A DNA stretch of 64,000 nucleotides, from contig CM051458.1 of NCBI GenBank assembly GCA_028274465.1, forward strand, positions 27,850,692 through 27,914,691, written 5' to 3'. This stretch comes from Plantago ovata (Eukaryota > Streptophyta > Magnoliopsida > Lamiales > Plantaginaceae). Position numbers and translations under genes: made by a program. The notes beneath the pieces are model-generated. The model was not told the DNA's origin. It ran no database searches and saw only the letters and a list, made by a program, of their open reading frames with translations. Of the stretch, positions 11,506 through 20,495 are shown piece by piece; the first letter of the stretch is position 1, and every line of letters begins with the position of its first letter.

Positions 11506-11865
11506 ATGGACCTTAAGAGTACTAGTTACTGGACTTTCCTTAATTTAGTATGGTTAATTGCTCATCAAAATTACAAGTTTCCTAACACAATTGATGAGCC
11601 ATCTATTGATTTCACATCCTACATGAAAGAGAAGATCATGGAGAATAATCCCAACGTGTTCATCCTATCCTCAACTGGTTCTGGATATGATTCTGGATTG
11701 ATGAAAAAACACATTGAGGCAATTGGTGGTACAGTCCATTTTCATAACAACATTGGGAATGAACCTGGTGGATTTTGCGTCGCTACATCACGTGGTTCAC
11801 TAAATGGCACAGGAAACTCCGTTGAGGTGTCTGGCTTTCGATTCACTTATGATCATACAGACTGA
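11506..11865 (+). CDS. Unrecognised 119-residue ORF, possibly the 3' exon of a host gene cut off by the LTR element
   Basis: The protein is well ordered in composition (Gly/Asn-rich centre with SSTGSGYDSGLMKKHIEA and GGFCVATSRG, ending VEVSGFRFTYDHTD). An AATAAA-like signal (TTAATAAAGTTG, near 11949) lies about 80 bp downstream. It starts only 26 bp after the LTR edge. The listed ATG may therefore be fortuitous and the true gene could continue upstream of the insertion. I do not recognise the family. Real-exon status is inferred from the sequence texture and the downstream poly(A)-type signal. Confidence 0.4.
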   Translation: MDLKSTSYWTFLNLVWLIAHQNYKFPNTIDEPSIDFTSYMKEKIMENNPNVFILSSTGSGYDSGLMKKHIEAIGGTVHFHNNIGNEPGGFCVATSRGSLNGTGNSVEVSGFRFTYDHTD

Positions 11866-12099
11866 ATCATGATCATAAGCCTCGACCCCAATAATTCTCA
11901 ATGTTCTTCTTTGATTTATATGGTTATATATATGATGTAATATCAATATTAATAAAGTTGTTTCAAATATTTTATCTTCTCGGTTCTACAAATACTTATA
12001 TCCAGAATGCAATTACCTGATGATTAATTTATTTGTGTTCTATTTTCGAATAATATTTATTTTTAATTGAAGTAAGAAATTTTTTTTTTAAAAAATCGC

Positions 12100-12178
12100 A
12101 AAAGTTGTGGCCACAGGGAATTGAACCCGAGTGGCATATACCATGAACATCACAACATTCCACTCGGCCACAACTTTT
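12100..12178 (-). ncRNA. tRNA-like foldback with Pol III A and B boxes, copy 1
   Basis: On the minus strand it has A box TGGCCGAGTGG (12170-12160) and B box GGTTCAATTCC (12127-12117), about 43 nt apart as in a tRNA. The ends form a perfect 13 bp inverted repeat (AAAAGTTGTGGCC / GGCCACAACTTTT). I could not fold a proper D arm or anticodon arm, so this is a tRNA-derived element or pseudogene rather than a working tRNA-Ser/Leu. Confidence 0.65.
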
Positions 12179-12338
12179 CATTCGTTAATTATTGACAACA
12201 TCAAGTACTTGTGTTTGGTTAATATTTTATGCTTTTAATTTTATTTATTAACAATTAAGTTTTTTTTGCATAACAATTACTCTAGAATATTAATTATTAA
12301 ATCAGTGATTAATCGAATAAATGGAATGAAGGAAAAAA

Positions 12339-12417
12339 AAAAGTTGTTGCCAGAGGGAATTGAACCCAGGTGGCATATATCATGAGCATCACCACATTCC
12401 ACTCGGCCACAGCTTTT
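12339..12417 (-). ncRNA. tRNA-like foldback with Pol III A and B boxes, copy 2
   Basis: Same length (79 nt) and about 89% identical to the copy at 12100-12178. A and B boxes are identical to copy 1. Its terminal inverted repeat is slightly imperfect. Flanking sequence is also shared (TTGACAACATCAA downstream in both), so the pair arose by local tandem duplication of a unit of about 240 bp. Confidence 0.65.
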
Positions 12418-12894
12418 CAATATTTCATTGTTGACAACATCAATTATAGGTATTTGATTTAAAATTTCTTTTCGTAACAATTTTCTATAAGTTATTTTGG
12501 TAAGTCTTCAGTTTTAGTGTCTTTCAAAAATGTCCATGCACAGCTGAATCAATCACGCCAATTCACTGATGATTTAATCTAAATATAGAAAATATATACT
12601 ACCCGTTTTGGTTAGTCCTATTCTCCTCCATTCCATTCCATACACGCCCAAGCCTCATCAATGCTTCTATACCAGTATATGGAATGTTTATGAACTTACT
12701 TATTTGTGGGGAATAATATCAAATCAAATTGATACGAGAATAAAATTAGTGTACTGATTGAGGTTCTTTTTTAAGCCCTAAAAAACCTCTTATATATAGC
12801 TAGCAATCGGGATGCTCTTCTTCATTTTAAAATCAGTGCTATATTTCATTCGACATTTTACAACCGAACCTATATTTTAAATCGTTCAAGAATT
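12418..12894. other. AT-rich host spacer with no recognised gene
   Basis: Only the tail of the tandem unit with the tRNA-like element is recognisable. I see no supported coding region. A TATATATAG-like site near 12790 could be a promoter element for the small ORF that follows. Confidence 0.4.
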
Positions 12895-13020
12895 ATGGGG
12901 GGTCCGGTTGGTTTCTTGGCGATGAAATCTGTTGAAGAAGAGAGGAAGATTCATTTGAAGTATTTGTTGTTAATTGTGTTGGGTGGCTGGATCGACAGTA
13001 TTTCGCTCACTATGTGGTGA
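12895..13020 (+). CDS. Short unrecognised ORF, possible first exon
   Basis: ATG opens a 41-codon frame starting MGGPVGFLAMKSVEEERK with a hydrophobic YLLLIVLGGW stretch. It ends at a TGGTGAG that could be a splice donor. It may be a first exon of a small host gene or a remnant. No family recognised; weak support. Confidence 0.2.
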   Translation: MGGPVGFLAMKSVEEERKIHLKYLLLIVLGGWIDSISLTMW

Positions 13021-13311
13021 GATTCATAGTATAATGAATTGTTTTATTCGTTACCACTGATTTTAACGGTATGTGGTAATACTAATTAATCATTTCTTAT
13101 TTTACGTAGCATGTATTGTTTTGGGCGTTTGTTCAATCAGGGTGGCTTCTATGTGAGGTTTGATTTTGCATCCGTCCGGAATGAAAAACTAGCAACTACA
13201 GATTTCTACTACATGATGTTAATCGGAAGTGACATTTTTTTGTTCATACCACTGTTTTAAATATTTATTTTCTAAACTTGTTTGGTAATATTATTTGATT
13301 TTATATTGTAG

Positions 13312-13716
13312 ATGGATTTTTTCCAGTATGAGATCTTCCATAGGGTCGAAGAGTTGTTTCGAATTCTAACCGAAGCATCACATCCAATGGCCAAATATTT
13401 ATCATGAATAGTTAAAATGTTGAATGGTGATGAACAAATTGGACAACATGGTTTACGTCTCTTCAAAGAGATTGCAACAATGCCAAGAGGGCTGTCCCGT
13501 TTGAAGAATTATAGAAAATTTTTATTAGGCCAGCTTCGCGATTTAAATCGTGGTATCTTTGCTTTGGATTTCAATATTCCAAAATTTTGCAACGATGATT
13601 ATATCGTGGTGATGGATGATATAGATGACGGCTTGTGTTTGATTTGTTTGGCATACCGGGAAGTATTATGCTATAGTCGTGCTTATGAATTTCATACGGC
13701 TATAGATAAGATTTAA
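13312..13716 (+). pseudogene. Unrecognised host coding remnant or small gene
   Basis: An open frame of 99 codons starts at ATG 13417 (MLNGDEQIGQHGLRLFKEIA) and ends at 13716. The same frame extends upstream to 13312, just after an acceptor-like TTGTAG, reading MDFFQYEIFHRVEELFRILT. One in-frame TGA near 13405 separates the two. Either translation starts at 13417 or the gene is decayed. The composition resembles a folded protein (YIVVMDDIDDGLCLICLAYR). I do not recognise the family. It lies about 390 bp upstream of the F-box gene on the same strand, but a shared transcript is not indicated. Confidence 0.35.
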
Positions 13717-14077
13717 TTCATCGAATCGTTGTATAACTCATTTTTGCTTATATCGATTATCTACGATTATTACAGTTTCTTTTTTTTTTTTTCTTTTTTC
13801 TTTCGTTTTTTGTGTTTTTATTTTTTTACCTCTATAAAACAGATTCGATATTAAAATATTGACATAATATTTATTATTTCCACTTGGTCTCATAGTTGTA
13901 TATCTTTGGTATGTATTTAATAATACCAAAGTTTTGGTAATTCAGCAAATCGTTTAGTCAACACATTAATTGTTTAAATTAGGAGTCAAATACAATTACA
14001 TAACCTCCAAATATACATACATTTGGAATAAATATTGTATTTCATAATCATTACCTAATATACTCTATACATTACAT

Positions 14078-14086
14078 TATAAATAG
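14078..14086 (+). promoter_or_regulatory. TATA box upstream of the F-box gene
   Basis: TATAAATAG is a strong plant TATA match. It lies only about 22 bp before the first ATG (14108). If it is used, transcription would begin near or past that ATG, and translation would more likely start at the in-frame ATG at 14153. Confidence 0.5.
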
Positions 14087-14107
14087 TCTTTGCTACTATC
14101 ATAGTTT

Positions 14108-14879
14108 ATGTCCACGAATTTAAGAGCAATATATATTGAAACCGACGTTCAGATGGATGTTGACGTCTCAAAGTCCAAGAACAGGATATGCAGGGCCATC
14201 GTTCATGTTCGTAAGTGCAAAGAAATCACCCGTAAACAACATAGTCGGTTATTATCGATTCCAACAGATTTGATTAGAAAAATCATTCAACGTGTTGTTT
14301 TGGACTCATCAGAATCGATTGTTGTACTTCAGTTAACGTGAGAATTTATTACATTCAACAAGCTATTTCGAATTGTCTGATTTCCATATAATTTTTATTT
14401 TATCGCATTGATTTATCTACAGTTGCAAACATCTGAATAAACTATCAACAGAGCCCTTCGTTTACCGCTATATGAAGTTCAAGTTATTTCAGTCAAAGAG
14501 TGTTTCATCATCCGAATTACTTCTCCATACAAAGTGTCTTCAACATGGTAACCCAGACTTACTATACAGATATGCCTTGGTAAGTCGAACTTACTAATTC
14601 TTCAGCATAAACATTTTTTTCTTACATCCTTACTAACACAAATTTCAACAAATATTGATGCAGATAGATTACTTCTTCTATAAAAAATATGAAACGGCCC
14701 AACAGTTCCTTCAACGGGCAATGTTAGCTGGTCATGTGGAATTAGCGTATTTGAGTTGTGTGTTCAAGATGTGGCACATGCATGATCCACAACTTAGGAA
14801 AGACGGTATATCAATAATGCGTGCATATGAAGGCACATGTAGTGGACGGAAATATATATTGAATGTCGCAAAAAACTGA
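14108..14879 (+). CDS. F-box protein with Sel1-like C-terminal region (At2g35280/At1g67623-like)
   Basis: Three exons fit GT-AG introns and keep frame: 14108-14337, 14423-14579 and 14664-14879, giving 200 residues. The F-box begins at about residue 48 (LLSIPTDLIRKIIQRVV) and continues into exon 2 (TCKHLNKLSTEPFVYRY). The C-terminal half has HGNPDLLYRYALIDYF and LQRAMLAGHVELAYLSCVF, which match the repeat-like region of this plant family. Such proteins are expected to bind SKP1 in an SCF ubiquitin ligase and recruit an unknown substrate through the C-terminal part. The Cys/Trp-containing tail often seen in the family is absent, so the protein is slightly short. The start may instead be the ATG at 14153 (see the TATA box). 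Splicing is inferred, not shown. Confidence 0.72.
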
Positions 14880-15506
14880 ATGAAATTCTAGGGGCCATGG
14901 AGTTAGACTATTGTGGTTCATACGTGTTTCAATGTGTCATATCCATACACCGAGTGGAAGTGTATGAAGCACTGGGTGTCACTATTGCCTAGCGAACAGA
15001 GAATTGATGATCCTATTCGACACCACCAATTGGCCCCGCTACTGTAACTGTGGCTAATAAGTTGATATAATATCTTAATATGCAACATCAATATTGATTT
15101 TTATTTTTTCTATTAGGCGTCCATATTATTTAGTAACATGTTTGATGTACAATACTACGATAGTCTGCCATAATGTATTTAAACTTCAAGATAACATTTA
15201 AAAAACAATAGGTGCATTGATGTTGTGTTATAACAGATTATGTCATCATACAATTTCTTATATCAAGTTGTCTATTATGAAATGTGTAGTAAACTAAATA
15301 ATGTATATACAAAATGATTAAGCATATAATACAATCAAAATAGTAGGAATTATTAAGTTCCTTATGTAGCCGTGTATACAACCCCATATATCGTATGAAT
15401 TCGTCTTCGGGTTAACAATGAATTGGATTCACTCCTTAGTCGATAGGGAACAACATCCTATTTCCTGCAATACAGAGTAAATTAAAATTCTGAGTTACGC
15501 ATACAC
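14880..15506. other. Host spacer after the F-box gene
   Basis: AT-rich. Bases 14885-15060 still look codon-like (possible decayed 3' coding or UTR), but no frame is supported. Nothing recognised beyond that. Confidence 0.4.
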
Positions 15507-15600
15507 GACAAGTGTTGACTGCATTCAGTATATATGCAAGTGTGGTTGAAATTGCATGCATTGACAAGTGTGGTGAAGTTGCATGCATTATAATGCATGT
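15507..15600 (+). promoter_or_regulatory. RY / GACAAGTGT promoter cluster upstream of paralog 1
   Basis: Two perfect RY octamers TGCATGCA (15553-15560 and 15580-15587), a third partial one (ATGCATGT, 15593-15600), and GACAAGTGT at 15507-15515 and 15563-15571. RY (CATGCA) is the site of plant B3 regulators of the LEC2/FUS3/ABI3 type, which act in seed and embryo. The string CATGCATTGACAAGTGT recurs upstream of paralog 2. Function is inferred. Confidence 0.5.
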
Positions 15601-15707
15601 GTATGCACAACTTCTACAAATTGTAAGCCAATTCACCAAGAATTATACTACTCATCTGTTCGATTTTAACTACATACACTTATTCACTAACATTTTTTAG
15701 AGCTACT

Positions 15708-16182
15708 ATGTATAATCAGCCTCAGTTTGAAGCTATTTTTGATGAACAACTTCAGCACATGCTCAAATGGGGCGTAAGGTAATATTTCGTAGTTGTTTAT
15801 TATTTTAACTATTTTTCCTACTTTGTTCTCACATATTTTAACGTGTAGGTATCATGATGTTCATGGTAATAGAATTGAAAATCTGTCTCTACTTGAGCAA
15901 CTAAAAGCTGTTAGAGCAAATGCCGAACTACGTGAACATCAAAGAGGACCGATCTATCAAGCTGCAGATGTTGTTGCACAAATTCATGTTATATCGTGCC
16001 AGAACCCTTCTGTTGAGGAGTCGGCTAGATGTTTGAAAGAAACGATTTTGGACTTGGAAAAGGATTATATTACATTCAACCTAGCTGAGAAGAGCATGCA
16101 CAACTATGTTGTGCAGTGTAGGGTTACAATGTTCCACACAGTGAAGAATCACGGTGGGTTTCAAACTTCAAGAAATGTCTAA
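15708..16182 (+). CDS. Small two-exon gene, unrecognised family, paralog 1 (134 residues)
   Basis: Exon 1 is 15708-15778 (71 nt) and exon 2 is 15849-16182. The GT-AG intron is phase 2 after residue 23, and the joined frame is open for 134 residues. The protein starts MYNQPQFEAIFDEQLQHMLK. Its best-conserved block is GPIYQAADVVAQIHVI, followed by a helical, charged stretch (ETILDLEKDY). It is soluble-looking, with no signal peptide or membrane segment. The gene at 17058-17534 has the same exon 1 length, intron phase and protein layout, with roughly 40% identity, which strongly supports a real gene. I do not recognise the family and assign no function. The shared promoter motifs suggest similar, possibly seed-related, expression. 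Confidence 0.7.
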
Positions 16183-16632
16183 TACGATATCTATGACGAC
16201 TCGAGTGTATGGTGTAGCATTTTTACACTTATGTGTTGTGCATTTATGTTTGTTGTAATTTCGGCATTTGCTACTAATTCCGTTATTTACGTTTCAAGTT
16301 AATTTGTTTTGAGATGACAAGTGTAATCCATGCTACATTAATAATAAAACATTATTTTTCAATGTTGAACTGAAAAAAATACAAGTGTTTGTATATGAGA
16401 ATGCAAACCTTCTATAAATACACGTGGCTTCATTCTATCATCATCCGGGTATATAAAATAATTATAATATAAAAAATGAAACGAATAATAAAAAATATGA
16501 AAACAATAGCAAAATATTAGAAAAACAAAGTTTGATTATAATAAATATACGAAGTAAAAAAAAACTGCTAAATAATAATAATAAAATATAGTTGCTTACG
16601 TTCAGTATAATATCAAAACGATTATATGTTTT
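16183..16632. other. Spacer with the upstream half of a hairpin unit
   Basis: No gene. An AATAATAAAAC poly(A)-like signal for paralog 1 lies near 16341. From about 16560 the sequence (AAATATAGTTG ... GTTCAGTATAAT) matches the flank of the hairpin units near 18250 and 18950. Confidence 0.5.
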
Positions 16633-16729
16633 ATTTATACCTCTCCTTCGAACAATGCTATTGTTATTAAAATTATTTCCATGTTTGTTTCTCCAATAAT
16701 AATAGCATTGCCAATGGAGAGGTATAAAT
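16633..16729. repeat. Hairpin unit a (stem ATTTATACCTCTCC)
   Basis: Inverted repeat with arms ATTTATACCTCTCC and GGAGAGGTATAAAT, continuing as AATGCTATT / AATAGCATT. About 97 bp. The stem is of the same type as at 18674 and 19007. The flanks also match those units, so this is a duplicated locus segment rather than an isolated MITE. Confidence 0.75.
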
Positions 16730-16864
16730 ATGACATTATAGATTGCTATTTTCATCCTCACATAAACAAATAAATATTTACGGGGAGTTATTCGATTTCA
16801 AACCTTAAATAAAGTAACTAATCTGCTCCACATGGTGAAGTTCGGATGCAAAAAATATGTAATC

Positions 16865-16985
16865 GACAAGTGTTGAAGATGAGAGTAGAGGCTGAAATTG
16901 ACAAGTGTGGATGGTGTTACAAAAATTCTAATACATGCATTGACAAGTGTTTGTCACAATTCATGCAATGGTTCTATAAATATAG
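16865..16985 (+). promoter_or_regulatory. GACAAGTGT / RY / TATA promoter of paralog 2
   Basis: GACAAGTGT occurs at 16865-16873, 16900-16908 and 16942-16950. CATGCAT (RY core) is at 16934-16940. TATAAATATAG is at 16975-16985, about 73 bp before the ATG, a normal plant promoter distance. The combination matches the paralog 1 promoter. Confidence 0.6.
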
Positions 16986-17057
16986 TCTTCCACTTAAATC
17001 CTACTTCCTTCACATTCTTCTTCATTTACTTGCTTCTTCACTCAAAGTCTATTCACT

Positions 17058-17534
17058 ATGAATCAGTACCCGCAGTTTGAGGCCAGGGTTGATAGAAATC
17101 TCAAATTTATGCTAACAAACGGAGTCAGGTATTTTACTTATTGATAAAAATCTCTTTTGTTGAATATATTTATCCTGAATTTTCTCCACTAAATTTAGTT
17201 TGAAAACAGGTATTACGAAGCAAATGGAAGAGAGGATTCTGACCCTACTCTGCTTATCAAGCTTTTGAATGTCAAGGAGAAGGCCGAAATCTATGAACAC
17301 CACTACGGTCCCATCTTTCAAGCTGCTCAAGTTGTTGCACAACTTCATCTTATCTATCTCGAACATCCTGTGATTGAGCAAACCGTCAAAGATCTTAAGC
17401 AAAAAATATTAAATCTGGAAAAACGAAACATTGAAAGGGGGTGTGCCGAAGCTTTCAAGTACAACTATAAAATTGAGTGTTTCGGTCAATTGACTGAAAT
17501 GATGGCTCGATTCTGCCGATACGATTGGAATTGA
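17058..17534 (+). CDS. Small two-exon gene, unrecognised family, paralog 2 (131 residues)
   Basis: Exon 1 is 17058-17128 (71 nt) and exon 2 is 17210-17534. A GT-AG phase 2 intron lies after residue 23, and the joined frame is open for 131 residues. It starts MNQYPQFEARVDRNLKFMLT and shares with paralog 1 the PQFEA block, GVRY at the exon junction, GPIFQAAQVVAQLHLI, and a Lys/Glu-rich helix (LKQKILNLEKRN). The C-terminus diverges (MMARFCRYDWN). No domain recognised, no signal peptide or membrane segment. It has a clear TATA box and the same promoter repeats as its neighbour. Head-to-tail order 875 bp apart points to tandem duplication; the two are old enough to have diverged strongly in protein. 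Confidence 0.7.
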
Positions 17535-17881
17535 ATCGATTATGAAGGATCAAGTTCAAAAATCACGGTGAACATCTATGTTTTTTTTTAATTTCAATAA
17601 GTGAAGTTGTTATTATAACAACATCACTCTGTCTTTTTTATTTGAAAGTTTGTTTTGTTTTCCTTTAGTGTGTAATAAAAACATTCATCGAAGATGAACA
17701 TTCACCGGAGATGAACATTCACCGAAGGAGTGGTATGAAATAAACATTTGAGATCAATTATTTTCATCATAAAATCTTTTTAAACAACATATACTATACC
17801 ATGAAATTAAATAGATGAGTAAATAAATATTTAATAAAAAATTCGATGCGTTCAGTGAGTCACAATATATTTGCCCCTTTC
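17535..17881. other. Spacer with a decayed hairpin unit and a short tandem repeat
   Basis: A 17 bp repeat (ACATTCA(T/C)CG(A/G)AGATGA) occurs about 2.5 times at 17681-17733, ending in CGAAGGAGTGGTATG, the right arm of a type-A hairpin without its left arm. The following segment 17735-17875 matches 18757-18895, showing a segmental duplication. Confidence 0.65.
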
Positions 17882-17972
17882 ATTAGAACCGGTGATGGTT
17901 GAGGATAACATTTATGCATTACTTTTAATGTGTTAACGTATAATAGTCACCCTCAACAACCACCAGTTCAAT
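17882..17972. repeat. Hairpin unit with GGTGATGGTTGAGG-type stem
   Basis: Arms GGTGATGGTTGAGG and CCTCAACAACCACC around an AT-rich loop. The stem sequence is unrelated to the other units, but the unit is preceded by GTTCAGTGAGTCACAAT and followed by TTTCATCATAACACA, as they are. Confidence 0.65.
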
Positions 17973-18126
17973 TGCCATGGTGCAACCATGTAATCGCTTT
18001 CATCATAACACAAAGTTTAGGGATATTAGTTTAAATATATATGTATTGAAATATAAATTAATTTTTAATTTAAAATTACAGCTATGAGTTAATCAGATAC
18101 AAATAACCCTTTAATGAAACTTAGAT

Positions 18127-18242
18127 AATCCAAGAAGCCTCCGGCAAAGGCAATATTATTATTATTTCCAGCTAATCAACATATAATAATGACTTCACCC
18201 GAGGCTACTTGCATTATCTTACTACAAGGATTATTATCTCAT
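18127..18242. repeat. Hairpin unit with AATCC...GGATT stem, copy 1
   Basis: About 116 nt. Outer AATCC pairs GGATT; inner arms are AGCCTCCGG and CCCGAGGCT. It resembles the units at 19321 and 19544 in loop-side ATAATAATGACT and in the 3' end GCATTATCTTA. Confidence 0.65.
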
Positions 18243-18673
18243 CATCAAGTACAAAAAATATAGTTGTTACATTCCAGTAAATCATGTTCACACAAATAAG
18301 TCGTAACAAATGAAATAACAATTCCTGTCACAATTATACATTTTATTGAATAGTGTTCAAACATTTCAATATTTTAGGACAATGCCACATGTATCTGCTT
18401 GAGTAATTATTACTTTGAATGGAATCATTCAAAATGTATAATAAGGATTTCAAGGAGATACGTGTGCCATTTTCACATTTTCATATAAATTGATTTTGTC
18501 ATCATAACACTATTTTGAAAAACATACAAGTAAAATAATATCAATATAAAATAATATGAAATGGTAAAATATGAAAAGGTAGAATGTGTTAATCAAATTC
18601 GGTATCGACAGCTTCAAAAAATCAATTTAAATCGGAGGTGTGTTCAGATAAGTATAATCTCATTGTCAATTTA

Positions 18674-18757
18674 ATACCGCTCCTTCGCACTATGCTATTG
18701 TTATAATATCAAAATTGTTTTCGTATGATAATAATAGCATAGCCGAAGGAGTGGTGT
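18674..18757. repeat. Hairpin unit c (stem ATACCGCTCCTTCG)
   Basis: Arms CCGCTCCTTCGCACTATGC and GCATAGCCGAAGGAGTGG. Related in stem to the units at 16633 and 19007. Preceded by GTTCAGATAAGTATAATCTCA, followed by TTTTCATCATTACA. Confidence 0.75.
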
Positions 18758-19006
18758 GAAATAAACACTCGAGATCAATCATTTTCATCATTACACCCTT
18801 TTAAAGAGCATATACTATAACATGAAATTAAATAGATGAAATAATAAATATTTAATGAACAAATTGTTGTGTTCAATAAGATACAATATATCTACCACCG
18901 ATTCTATTTATCACCATCAAAGGTTATTATTTCGTGGTCATGTATAAAAAATATAGTTGTTAACTTGAAAGTAAATCATGTTCAGTGTAATAGAGTCTCA
19001 TCGTTT

Positions 19007-19104
19007 TTTTATACCACTCCTTCGCACGATTCTATTGTTATTGAGATGATTTCTATATTTTTTTTAATAATATTAATAGAATCGCCGAAGGAGTGGTATA
19101 AAAA
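19007..19104. repeat. Hairpin unit d (stem TTTTATACCACTCCTTCG)
   Basis: Arms TTTTATACCACTCCTTCG and CGAAGGAGTGGTATAAAA are perfectly complementary over 18 bp and pairing continues inward (GATTCTATT / AATAGAATC). This is the best-paired of the cluster. Confidence 0.8.
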
Positions 19105-19320
19105 TGACATTAGACATTACTATTTTCATCATCACATATACTTTCACTAATGAATACTTAATGAGAAATAGTGTATAGCGAAATATTATAAATAGTGAAG
19201 TGGTGTATAGAGAAATAGCAGAAAAGAATTGGTGAAAGTAATAATGTGAGAAGTATATATAGAGAAATAATGTATAGAGAAATAGTAGTGTTCAGACAAT
19301 TCAATCTCACCGTTTTAAAT
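19105..19320. other. Spacer between hairpin units
   Basis: AT-rich, with local repetition of GTATAGAGAAATA (near 19171, 19208, 19258 and 19272). No gene seen. Confidence 0.5.
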
Positions 19321-19425
19321 AATCCTGCCAGTTGTCCCCAGAGGTAATATTAACGTGTTATTTCTTAGTCACCCTATAATAATGACTCTGAGGTCAGCGG
19401 GCAGCATTATCTTAATGCAAAGATT
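19321..19425. repeat. Hairpin unit with AATCC stem, copy 2
   Basis: Arms CCTGCCAGTTGTCCCCAGAG and CTCTGAGGTCAGCGGGCAGC pair with mismatches and wobble pairs. Preceded by GTGTTCAGACAATTCAATCT and followed by TTCATCATCACACAA. Confidence 0.7.
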
Positions 19426-19543
19426 GTAAATTGTTCATCATCACACAATTTATAACATGACACACTTTGGTTAACCATAACATGAATTTTATACAAATTT
19501 GATGAAGTACTGGTGTTCAGACAATTCAATCTTACTGTTTGAG

Positions 19544-19651
19544 AAATCCCGCCAGCTGGCCCCAGAGGTAATATTGTTGTGACTTTGTCTTAGTCAGACT
19601 ATAATAATAACTCTGAGGCCATCAGGTGGCATTGTCTCAGTTGAAGGATTT
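19544..19651. repeat. Hairpin unit with AATCC stem, copy 3
   Basis: Outer AAATCC/GGATTT plus arms CCGCCAGCTGGCCCCAGAG and CTCTGAGGCCATCAGGTGGC. Preceded by the same GTGTTCAGACAATTCAATCT as copy 2. Its right end touches the left LTR of the Tat element, which may have inserted just beside it. Confidence 0.7.
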
Positions 19652-19657
19652 TGAAGC

Positions 19658-20495
19658 TGTTGAAGGGTAATTCGTGCTTCTTTCTAAGTTCGCAGTGGAT
19701 CGTCACAATAAGCTATTCTAGGTCCTCTTCATGTAGTGTTCCTCTTGAAATGATAGGAAACCTTCTTGTAGCTTCCTCGAACCTGAAATAGACTGGAGGG
19801 GGGGGGGGTTAGTACCTCGTGCCCGGTTTGTCGAGGATCAAACTGGAGGGACGATTTTACGTGTAGGGAGTTGTGAGGCTTCCCTAGTACGAGTTGTAAA
19901 TGTGGTGGGTGAGTGGTAGGTGAGAGGTGTTAATGCTTACCCGCTGGGTAATGAATGAGCTCCTTATACTCGTAGTATTTTAATGTCACTCCATGTAGGA
20001 TCGTGACAAGTGTCCGGACGAGATTGAAGCCTCCTTAGGCCCAAGCCCAATAAGGAGGTCCATGGGCTTTGGCCCAAACATCTTGGCTAGGGTTGAGAGG
20101 GCAATATGGACTTTTCGGGTCCCATGAAGTAATCTGGAAGACGGATCCCACAGGGAGCGACCATGGGTGGTCTCCTTTGGTCCTCGTGCCTTCCTCTTAC
20201 TTATGTGGTCCGAGTAGTGCTCTGCCTAGTTTCTCTCAGAGGGTGTCACCTTGACGTAAGGTCTTCCTCGAGCCCTATAGATGCTCCTCGAACCCAATAG
20301 TTGCATTGTCATTGTAGTGAGCTTATCTTGAGGGTTGGCCTCTTAATGATGGTCAGACACTATGTTGGTCGAACCACACCTTAGTGACATACTTGGGTGT
20401 GGTCGCGCCCCTTGATGGACTGTCCTTGATGCTTCGTTGCGCTCTTAGACCGCTCCAGTTCGTACATGCGGACTGGACATATTTCAACACCAACA
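19658..20495 (-). repeat. 3' LTR of the Tat element
   Basis: The right edge CACCAACA adjoins a minus-strand polypurine tract and is secure. The left edge is placed at TGTTGAAGGG to give TGTTG...CAACA ends; it lies upstream of where similarity to the right copy begins (19688 with 35873). About 838 bp. Confidence 0.65.

Noticed and set aside
12100-12178. A functional tRNA-Ser or tRNA-Leu gene
   Set aside because: The A and B boxes fit, but no D or anticodon arm can be folded and the terminal pairing extends beyond a normal acceptor stem.
14880-15060. A fourth exon of the F-box gene
   Set aside because: No splice pair keeps the frame, and the third exon ends in a stop before it.
16633-19104. 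Plain MITE insertions
   Set aside because: Similarity extends well outside the inverted repeats into shared flanks, so duplication of a larger unit explains them better. Not excluded for individual units.
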